DNA of 32,280 bases from NCBI GenBank assembly GCA_964437215.1, contig CAYTFZ010000022.1, positions 1-32,280 of the forward strand, in the 5' to 3' direction. Origin of the DNA: JAAYAN01 sp964437215 (GTDB taxonomy: Bacteria; Bacteroidota; Ignavibacteria; Ignavibacteriales; Melioribacteraceae). The notes beneath the pieces are model-generated. The model had not been told where the DNA came from and did no database searches. It saw only the letters and a list, made by a program, of their open reading frames with translations. How positions within the stretch are numbered: the first letter of the stretch is position 1; every line of letters starts with the position of its first letter. A program made the position numbers and the translations under genes. This document shows positions 24,923 through 31,015 of the stretch, piece by piece.

Positions 24923-26194
24923 TTATATCGGTTGTTCCTCATTTTTCTTTTTAAGCCGCCTGCTGTTCCAGAAGGTAATAATTGCAATTAAAACAATTAC
25001 GCCTATAATATAAATCCAAGTCATACTGAATCCGCCCATAGCGTCCGACCATTCATCCATTTTATCTTCAATATTTTCTTTCTGCTTTTCTGTTAGAAGT
25101 CCGTTTCGTAACAATACAGGCATCCATTTTCCCGATATTTCTTTTTCCCAGATATCTTCAGTAAAATAAGAGTAATTTTTAACTCTGTCTATATTATCCG
25201 AAATTTTGCTGCTGTCAATTTCTTTCTGTATATAGTTTATTAAAACAGATTCGAAATCGGAACCGCTTGCAAATTGATCGAGCTGAATATTATAGTTGGC
25301 AAAAATACTGTTAACTTCCGCCCATATCTTATTATTGATTTTTTTATCCCATTCCGAAAGCATAAAATCTATTTCGTATAGTTCTTTTTTGCTTTCATTT
25401 TGCGAAGCATAAATATCTACAAGCGATGCACCGAACTTTTTCCAGTTCTGAGCGAATTTCTTTTGTTCCTTTTTATATTCTTCCAGATCTTCCGGGATAA
25501 ATAGATTTTTGTCAATTATTACAATGTTATCATTAATCAGCTCTTTCATTTTATCCAGCAGATTATTGGATTTTATTGTTGCAATAACATCGGCTTTGTC
25601 TGTTTGCGAAAATTCGTTCATTTTCTGGAATGAGGTTGTAAAAAAGCTGTCAATAATTCCAGAAATAAATGCATCTCTTTTCAGTATCAAATCTTTCAGC
25701 TTTCCGGTTAATGTTTTTAAAGAGTCCGAAGCTTCTTTGCTGCGGGCTGCATTTTTCTTGATTCGCATAATTTCGTTATATAATGCTGTGTTTTCCTGCC
25801 TTAACTTGGCTTCGCTTTCGGTTAATACTGTAATATCCTGCTGCAGTTTCAAAATTAGCGATTGGGCTTCGGTAACTTCTCCTTCCAAAGTGGTAATTTG
25901 TGATTCATTTTGGATTGCAATATTTAATTTATTGTCCAGTTTTTCAAAAGTTTTTGCGTAATCATCCGGATAAAGCGCTTTATCAAGCAATTCTTTATCG
26001 GCTTCCGATTTCAGTTTTAAAGATTCTATTTTTGTCATAACAGCTTCCAATTGAGAAAGCGAATCGGCACTTTCAATTTCTTTATTCAAACTTTCAATTT
26101 TTTGTTTGAAGTTTTGAATTTTTTCAAAATCGGACTGCGCATTCAGAAGTCCGGCAGAAAAAACAATTAAAAAGATAATCAGTAATTTATTCAT
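24923..26194 (-). CDS. Secreted/inner-membrane coiled-coil protein, unknown family
   Basis: About 423 residues from the ATG at 26194; a longer frame from a TTG five codons upstream is unlikely because GAGGAG sits just before AAGAAAAATG. The protein has a signal peptide (MNKLLIIFLIVFSAGLLNA, then QSDFEK), a long coiled coil (about 25-160, rich in Leu-Lys-Glu heptads), a helical middle, and one C-terminal membrane helix (WIYIIGVIVLIAIITFW) followed by a basic tail SRRLKKKNEE. It would span the periplasm, anchored by its C-terminus. The start overlaps the stop of the upstream lipoprotein gene by eight bases (ATGAATAA), so the two are coupled. I do not recognise the family. Confidence 0.75.
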   Translation of the reverse strand: MNKLLIIFLIVFSAGLLNAQSDFEKIQNFKQKIESLNKEIESADSLSQLEAVMTKIESLKLKSEADKELLDKALYPDDYAKTFEKLDNKLNIAIQNESQITTLEGEVTEAQSLILKLQQDITVLTESEAKLRQENTALYNEIMRIKKNAARSKEASDSLKTLTGKLKDLILKRDAFISGIIDSFFTTSFQKMNEFSQTDKADVIATIKSNNLLDKMKELINDNIVIIDKNLFIPEDLEEYKKEQKKFAQNWKKFGASLVDIYASQNESKKELYEIDFMLSEWDKKINNKIWAEVNSIFANYNIQLDQFASGSDFESVLINYIQKEIDSSKISDNIDRVKNYSYFTEDIWEKEISGKWMPVLLRNGLLTEKQKENIEDKMDEWSDAMGGFSMTWIYIIGVIVLIAIITFWNSRRLKKKNEEQPI

Positions 26195-26636
26195 TTTTCT
26201 TCTCCTCAATTCCTTCTTCGGTTAAATTAAAATTTTGTTTTCCTGTAAGAAGTTCAATAAAATTATTCCGCTGGTTAAATGCAGGAGATTCAATTCCTGT
26301 TTCCGATATTTCAATTTTGCCGGAGGATTTCAGTTTTCCGTCCTTCATTAAAAAAGTATATACGTTTTTAAAGTTTTTGGATACAATAAAATAAAATCCG
26401 TTTTTATTACGTATAAGTCTTATTTCTTTTCCGGCAGCAGAAACAGAATCGCCAAACTCGGCTTTAATAAGCGGCTTTATATTAAAGGTCATCGAATATC
26501 GTTTTTCGAAAACATTTCCGTCATTATCAGCAGACATCACAACTTCGGCAGGCCAGCTGAAATCAGCCGGTTCAAGAATTACAGATGAACAAGCTTGCAA
26601 AATAAAAACAACTGAAGCAAAAAATAAAACTCTCAT
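26187..26636 (-). CDS. Small lipoprotein, unknown function
   Basis: A 149-residue protein with a lipoprotein signal peptide, lipobox LQAC with Cys16. The mature part is mostly beta strands by eye (VVMSADNDGNVFEKRYSMTF, then EIRLIRNKNGFYFIVSK, KNVYTFLMKDGKLKSSGKIE), like a small outer-membrane lipoprotein domain of eight or so strands. No known motif. It is the first gene of a two-gene unit with the coiled-coil membrane protein (eight-base overlap), which suggests the two act together in the envelope. Confidence 0.7.
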   Translation of the reverse strand: MRVLFFASVVFILQACSSVILEPADFSWPAEVVMSADNDGNVFEKRYSMTFNIKPLIKAEFGDSVSAAGKEIRLIRNKNGFYFIVSKNFKNVYTFLMKDGKLKSSGKIEISETGIESPAFNQRNNFIELLTGKQNFNLTEEGIEEKKNE

Positions 26637-26746
26637 TATCCCTCCGGAATATTAATTATTTAATTTTAAGACTGTAAAAATTACGAAAAGAAATATAAAA
26701 TAAAACAGGTAATTTTGATGAATTGGTTTTAACATTGCAGAAAATA

Positions 26747-26770
26747 AAAAGCCCGTTTTAACGGGCTTTT
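26747..26770 (-). terminator. Intrinsic terminator after the CBM48 mini-protein gene
   Basis: Perfect 11-base arms AAAAGCCCGTT (26747-26757) and AACGGGCTTTT (26760-26770) with a TT loop. On the minus strand the stem runs into a TTTTTATTTT tract. It begins seven bases after the stop codon at 26777. The stem is nearly symmetric, so plus-strand action is possible too. Confidence 0.9.
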
Positions 26771-26776
26771 ACTAAA

Positions 26777-27085
26777 TTAAATTTTTATAACTGAATTTTC
26801 TGTACCAAATTCGTTTAATATGTGTCCGTCAGCTTCCGATTCATTCATCCAAATATCTTTATCCAACAAATATCTGAACTGATATTCTTTTTCGGTATCA
26901 AGTTCAAGAACTATCGAAAAGGCTCCGTCTTTTTTAAGTTTTTCCATCTTTGTTTTTTTAGGATTCCAAGAGTTGAAATCGCCTACAAGACTTGCAGTTT
27001 TATTGTCTTTAGCAACTTCTCCGGGAATTCGGAATGTAACTTTGCAAACTGGTTTACTTTTTAAATATTGTTTTTTAATAGCCAT
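26777..27085 (-). CDS. CBM48/isoamylase early-set mini-protein
   Basis: A 102-residue protein consisting only of an early-set (isoamylase N-terminal, CBM48-like) beta-sandwich, about residues 12-100. The hallmark is ASLVGDFNSWNPKKTKMEKL followed by GAFSIVLELDTEKEYQFRYL and a Trp in DIWMNESEADG. This is the fold used by glycogen-branching enzymes and the AMPK beta subunit to bind alpha-glucans. There is no enzyme domain and no signal peptide, so it is a cytoplasmic stand-alone module, possibly a glycogen-binding or regulatory protein. It is a single-gene unit with its own terminator. Confidence 0.88.
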   Translation of the reverse strand: MAIKKQYLKSKPVCKVTFRIPGEVAKDNKTASLVGDFNSWNPKKTKMEKLKKDGAFSIVLELDTEKEYQFRYLLDKDIWMNESEADGHILNEFGTENSVIKI

Positions 27086-27418
27086 TTTTTATATCTCCAA
27101 AATAAATTGTCAATTATGTTTTTCTAAAATAACAATTTTTCTGGATATAATTCAATAATAATATTAGTATTTTAAAATGGTTTTCCTTATTTAGTTACAA
27201 TTTCCTCAACAGAGAAAGTGTCTTTTACCTTTATAGTTAACGGTTTTAAGTTCTCAGTTATAAGTTATAAGTAAAAGCAGGGGTTTCGGAAATTAGGGAA
27301 ACAGGTTCTTAGGTTTCTTGTATTATTCCCGCTGTTTTGGGTTAGAGGCAGGTTCTAAGTTTTCTATATTCCATCAGGAGTAACTTCTGACGCTACTATA
27401 CTTTTATAAATAACCATA
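27086..27418. other. 333-base gene-free stretch with a repeat copy
   Basis: No ORF with a plausible start lies here. The middle holds copy 1 of an intergenic repeat family (27239-27310). The left part is AT-rich and would hold the promoter of the CBM48 gene. The right end carries a short palindrome-like stretch, GGAGTAACTTCTGACGCTAC, of unknown meaning. Confidence 0.5.
27239..27310. repeat. Dispersed intergenic repeat, copy 1
   Basis: The block AAGTTCTCAGTTATAAGTTA and its neighbours match copy 2 at 28709 almost exactly for about 45 bases; the part after it (GGAAATTAGGGAAACAGG) matches copy 3 near 29609. There is no coding potential and no transposase nearby. Confidence 0.75.
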
Positions 27419-28576
27419 TTAATTCTGTATATATATTATTTTCAACAAATATTGGGGTGCATGATTCCTATAAACAATATATATATTTTCCTCTGAATCA
27501 ATATAAAATTGATCTTCTATTTTTACCCTACCTTCTTTATCAGTAATTATCCCCAAAGATTTAATTATACTAGTATCCCAATTAAAAGTTTTGTTAATAT
27601 TTCTTATAATCGCAAAATCTTGACCGTCAAATTTGATAAGATTATATCCTTCTGGGGTCGGAGATAGAAAATATACATTATCTTTACTATAGCTATACGA
27701 GGAAATTGGATTTCCTTCAGCTACTAAAACAGAATCACTCCAAATTTTCAAATCATCACTTTTTTTATAAAACATCTTGCTATCTCTTTCATAGGAATTT
27801 TCATAATAGAAGAAATAATATTGTTTTTTTATTTTAATTATATAGTTATTAAATATCTTTGATGTTTCCGAATTCACTTCAATAACTTTATTGATTTCAG
27901 TTATTTCATTACCGTCAAAAGTGAATACTTCCACACCTTCTAAATAATCAGCTCTTACTAAATCAGTCCAAGCATATTCACTTTTTCTGCCATAACCTTT
28001 ATAGAATATCGCTTTTTCTTCATTTTTTACTTTGCAAACCTCATTTGTAGAAATTCTCTCATCGTTATCAAATAGTTCATAATCTGAAACTCTTAAATTA
28101 CTATCTATCTCTGCTAGATAAATTTTCCCATACTGCCTGTTTATATTATCTATTGCGCCCCAATTAAATCTTGTGAAGCTGCAACTTTCAATTTTCAATA
28201 AGAATCTTTTATCTCCAATTTTGAAAAAAGATTCTAACCCTGCTGATAAGCATTTTTCTTTTGGATATACAAGTGGTTTAATATCTTTCTTTTTTAAATC
28301 AATTAATAGATAGTTTTTAGAAAATAGTTCAAGGTCATCCGTTAATAATGGGTTATATATTTTACATTCTTTATTAACCCATTCATAACACAACTTTCCT
28401 CTATAATACTTTTGATGCTTCATTTGATTTTTATCATCAACAATAACCAAATGAAGAGTATCTTTGATCATAACAGCAGTTTGGGTAACACATTTTTCAA
28501 ATTGAGAATAACTATTCATATTAAATGAAAAATATATACTTATGATAATGTAAAAATTACACCATTTAATTTTCAT
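27419..28576 (-). CDS. Secreted protein of unknown function, possible beta-propeller
   Basis: A 385-residue protein with a signal peptide (hydrophobic core IIISIYFSFN, cleavage after about SYSQ). The mature part is made of short beta-strand blocks with aromatic turns, for example KIYLAEIDSNLRVSDYELFD, MFYKKSDDLKIWSDSVLVAE, DNVYFLSPTPEGYNLIKFDG and ENIYIVYRNHAPQYLLKIIY. This resembles sialidase-like or other irregular beta-propellers, but no Asp-box (SxDxGxTW) is complete. Lys is abundant and the coding DNA is more AT-rich than the operons to the left. No C-terminal sorting domain is visible. It sits alone between two copies of an intergenic repeat, which may indicate a recently acquired or mobile gene. 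Function unknown. Confidence 0.7.
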   Translation of the reverse strand: MKIKWCNFYIIISIYFSFNMNSYSQFEKCVTQTAVMIKDTLHLVIVDDKNQMKHQKYYRGKLCYEWVNKECKIYNPLLTDDLELFSKNYLLIDLKKKDIKPLVYPKEKCLSAGLESFFKIGDKRFLLKIESCSFTRFNWGAIDNINRQYGKIYLAEIDSNLRVSDYELFDNDERISTNEVCKVKNEEKAIFYKGYGRKSEYAWTDLVRADYLEGVEVFTFDGNEITEINKVIEVNSETSKIFNNYIIKIKKQYYFFYYENSYERDSKMFYKKSDDLKIWSDSVLVAEGNPISSYSYSKDNVYFLSPTPEGYNLIKFDGQDFAIIRNINKTFNWDTSIIKSLGIITDKEGRVKIEDQFYIDSEENIYIVYRNHAPQYLLKIIYIQN

Positions 28577-28708
28577 AATATCACTACCTCAATTAGAAAA
28601 TATTTTTTGATTTATCATCTTTAGTCCTAAAAAGAGTTACTCTTGACAGGCAGCTACTTTTTACACTTGTGAAAATAAACAAATAAAAAATTTTAGGCAA
28701 ACGGGGAA

Positions 28709-28810
28709 AACGGCTTTAAGTTCTCAGTTATAAGTTATAAGTAAAAACAGGGGTTCAGGGAATTGGGAATTTAGTTTTTTGCCTTTTCTTACCTCTTGAT
28801 ACTTACTCTT
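28709..28810. repeat. Dispersed intergenic repeat, copy 2
   Basis: The first half (from AACGGCTTTAAGTTCTCAGT) matches copy 1 at 27239. The second half (TTTTTTGCCTTTTCTTACCT, then repeated ACTCTTA) matches copy 3 at 29650. It is therefore the link that shows the three copies belong to one mosaic family. Non-coding. Confidence 0.75.
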
Positions 28811-28859
28811 ACTCTTATTAAAATCATTTCCACAAATAGCTTTTACGATTTTTATTTGT

Positions 28860-29198
28860 TTAATCTGCTCTGCCAACAATTTTTAATATTTTTTCTTTAA
28901 GAGAAGGCAAATCGTCAATTAATGTCTGCCATACTGCTCCGCTGTCAACCCCGAAGTAATCGTGGATAAGTCTGTTCCTCATCCCTACAATCTGTTTCCA
29001 GGGTATTCTATTGTTTTCTTCTTTGGATTGTTTTGATATCTTATTTGCCGCTTCACCTATTATTTCAAGATTCCGGATCACTGCATCCTGAATCATTTCA
29101 TTCTTAATAAATTCGTTGTGTTCAAGCCCTTTTGTATATTGTTGAATTTTAGAAATACACTCTAAAATATGCTCGTAATAAACAATATCATTTTTCAT
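28860..29198 (-). CDS. hepT: HepT-family ribonuclease toxin (DUF86)
   Basis: A 112-residue HEPN-fold protein of the HepT type. The RNase motif Rx4-6HxY is present as R74-NRLI-H79-D-Y81 in MRNRLIHDYFG. The helical layout and the segment RNLEIIGEAANKIS are typical. In studied systems HepT is a ribonuclease silenced when MntA adds AMP to a Tyr of the toxin near this motif; Y81 is the matching residue here. The ATG overlaps the mntA stop by four bases (ATGA), so antitoxin is made first and toxin by coupling. Confidence 0.92.
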   Translation of the reverse strand: MKNDIVYYEHILECISKIQQYTKGLEHNEFIKNEMIQDAVIRNLEIIGEAANKISKQSKEENNRIPWKQIVGMRNRLIHDYFGVDSGAVWQTLIDDLPSLKEKILKIVGRAD

Positions 29199-29485
29199 AG
29201 ATAGATTATTTCTTTTTCTATTTCAGTTAAAATGCGTTTGTTTCTTATTGAATTTTCCGTAATCAAATCTACTTTCACACCCAATAATTCCGATAATTCT
29301 GTTTCTATTTCGGAAAGTCTGAACAAGGATATGTTGTTTTTGAACTTGACAAGCAAATCCAAATCGCTTTCTTTGTTTTGCTGATTTCTGGAATACGACC
29401 CGAATATTCCTATTTTTTCTACCGGTATACTGATAAAATAATTTTTTATAAGTTCAGCGTTTTCAAGTATTGCCGGATTATTCAT
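29195..29485 (-). CDS. mntA: MntA-family nucleotidyltransferase antitoxin
   Basis: A 96-residue minimal nucleotidyltransferase. The motif GSx10DxD is complete: G29-S30, then ten residues, then D41-L-D43 in FGSYSRNQQNKESDLDLLV, with a third Asp at D73 (VKVDLITE). These residues bind metal and ATP. Its known partner is HepT, encoded directly after it. In described pairs MntA AMPylates the toxin. The gene lies downstream of an intergenic repeat on the menB side. Confidence 0.92.
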   Translation of the reverse strand: MNNPAILENAELIKNYFISIPVEKIGIFGSYSRNQQNKESDLDLLVKFKNNISLFRLSEIETELSELLGVKVDLITENSIRNKRILTEIEKEIIYL

Positions 29486-29840
29486 TTGTATTTATCCTTG
29501 TTTTATTAAGTCAAATTTACTAATAAATAGTAAAATGACAAATACCTTAATTACATCATTTCCCTCTCCCCTTTTTGCATACCCGTTAACTGAGTTTCCA
29601 GGGAACAGGATATCAGGAAATTAGGAAAACAGGGTTTTAGGTTTTTGCCTTTCCTTACCTCTTACTCTTACTTTTTACTCTTGTCTCACGGCACCCTCGG
29701 GAATTTCGAGAAATCGGGTTTACGTTTTTGGTTGTAAGCNNNNNNNNNNNNNNNNNNNNNNNNNNNNNNNNNNNNNNNNNNNNNNNNNNNNNNNNNNNNN
29801 NNNNNNNNNNNNNNNNNNNNNNNNNNNNNNNNNNNNNNNC
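29486..29840. other. 355-position gene-free stretch with repeat and scaffold gap
   Basis: It contains copy 3 of the intergenic repeat (about 29590-29684), the 100-N gap and one of the two 55-base flanks. The left part is AT-rich and would hold the mntA promoter. After removing the gap and duplicate it is probably about 200 bases long. Confidence 0.6.
29590..29684. repeat. Dispersed intergenic repeat, copy 3
   Basis: AGGAAATTAGGAAAACAGGG and the following TTTTTGCCTTTCCTTACCTC match parts of copies 1 and 2. The end is built of ACTCTTA units. It stops exactly where the duplicated menB end begins, so it lies directly downstream of the menB stop codon. Confidence 0.7.
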
Positions 29841-29894
29841 TCACGGCACCCTCGGGAATTTCGAGAAATCGGGTTTACGTTTTTGGTTGTAAGC
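29685..29894. other. Scaffold gap bounded by a duplicated 55-base menB end
   Basis: Positions 29685-29739 and 29840-29894 are identical over 55 bases, with exactly 100 N between. Both encode the last codons of menB and one base beyond the stop. As at the first gap, this is the signature of two contigs overlapping by one k-mer. The real locus probably has a single menB end joined directly to the repeat. Confidence 0.87.
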
Positions 29895-30671
29895 GTTTTT
29901 ACCTTCTTTTGCTTCTTCGCTCATATAATACAAAAGAGTTGAATTTCCCGCTAATTCCTGTATTCCGGCTTGCCCGTCAAGTTCGGCGTTAAAAGCAGAT
30001 TTTAACATCCGCAGCGCGAGCGGACTCATTTGTAAAATTTCGTTTGCCCACTTAATTCCTTCCTCTTCAAGTTCTTCAACTGGAACAACTGTATTTACCA
30101 ATCCCATCTGCAAAGCTTCCTGAGCGTTGTACTGCCTGCATAAAAACCAGATTTCACGCGCTTTTTTCTGCCCGACAAGTCTGGCAAGATAGCTCGCCCC
30201 GAAACCTCCGTCAAAACTCCCCACTCTTGGTCCCGTCTGACCGAAAACTGCATTGCTTGCGGCAATTGTAAGATCGCAAATTACGTGAAGCACGTGTCCC
30301 CCGCCGATTGCATAACCCGCAACAAGCGCGATAACCGGTTTAGGAATGCTGCGGATAAGTTTTTGCAAGTCCAAAACATTTAAACGCGGAACTCCATCAC
30401 CGCCAACATATCCTTTATCTCCCCGGATTGACTGGTCGCCGCCGGAACAAAATGCATATTTGCCGTCCTTCGCTGGTCCATTTCCTGTTAGTAAAATCAC
30501 CCCGATTTCAGGGTCTTCCCGCGAATCGGAAAAAGCTTCGAACATCTGAACTACAGTTTCGGGACGAAATGCGTTGCGTTTTTCGGGACGGTTTATTGTA
30601 ATTTTTGCGATGCCGTCCATTTTTTCGTAAATAATATCGGAATAATCTTTAACTTTTTTCCACTGTTTCAT
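29841..30671 (-). CDS. menB: 1,4-dihydroxy-2-naphthoyl-CoA synthase
   Basis: A 276-residue crotonase-fold enzyme of menaquinone synthesis, which closes the ring of o-succinylbenzoyl-CoA. Signatures are RPEKRNAFRPETV, the oxyanion-hole segment FCSGGDQSIRGDKGY, VAGYAIGGGHVLH, and FGQTGPRVGSFDGGFGA with the Gly of the bicarbonate-binding QTGP form. The C-terminus AYNQKRKPDFSKFPRVP is the normal MenB end. It stands alone; no other men gene is in the window. The last 18 codons lie within a 55-base block repeated across a scaffold gap, but the gene itself is complete. GC content is higher than in neighbouring genes, as expected for a conserved core gene. Confidence 0.97.
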   Translation of the reverse strand: MKQWKKVKDYSDIIYEKMDGIAKITINRPEKRNAFRPETVVQMFEAFSDSREDPEIGVILLTGNGPAKDGKYAFCSGGDQSIRGDKGYVGGDGVPRLNVLDLQKLIRSIPKPVIALVAGYAIGGGHVLHVICDLTIAASNAVFGQTGPRVGSFDGGFGASYLARLVGQKKAREIWFLCRQYNAQEALQMGLVNTVVPVEELEEEGIKWANEILQMSPLALRMLKSAFNAELDGQAGIQELAGNSTLLYYMSEEAKEGKNAYNQKRKPDFSKFPRVP

Positions 30672-31015
30672 TTCAATCTACCTTAAATTTACATTCTCAA
30701 AAATAACAAATTTAACACAAATCTATAATTAGTATTATAAATATCAAAACTTTATTAAGTATGCAGATAGAGTTGAACATATTATATCATTTTGATAAAA
30801 AATCATACATTCTCAATATATCATAATGATATAAATAATTGTATAATTTTTTTAATTACTTGATATTTATAATAAAAACGAATAATTCCTAAATGGCTTA
30901 TTTATTGTAATGAGTAAATTTAAACACAAATCTTCGCATATTTTTAATAGCTGAAAAAGAGCTTCAGCCATTAAACTTATTTATTTGAAATAGGATATTA
31001 AATAGGAAAAACAAA
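30672..31015. promoter_or_regulatory. Divergent menB/secreted-protein spacer with palindromes
   Basis: This 344-base, strongly AT-rich spacer separates two divergent genes and must hold both promoters. It contains a perfect palindrome at 30817-30833, a looser related one at 30784-30796, and a small hairpin (GCTGAA/TTCAGC) at 30950-30968 in the probable leader of the plus-strand gene. No ORF with a credible start was found. Confidence 0.5.
30817..30833. promoter_or_regulatory. Perfect palindrome TATATCAT-A-ATGATATA, possible operator
   Basis: Eight-base arms around one A. A related TATCA-TTT-TGATA element lies 33 bases away at about 30785-30796, close to three helical turns, which is the layout of paired operator sites. 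In such AT-rich DNA chance palindromes are common, so function is only suggested. Confidence 0.3.

Noticed and set aside
27250..27275. AAGTTATAAGTTATAAGT-type short tandem units as a CRISPR array or iteron origin
   Set aside because: Units are only seven or eight bases, without spacers, and no cas or replication gene is near.
30950..30968. GCTGAA/TTCAGC hairpin as a riboswitch or terminator
   Set aside because: It is a single six-pair stem without a T-run or conserved riboswitch core.
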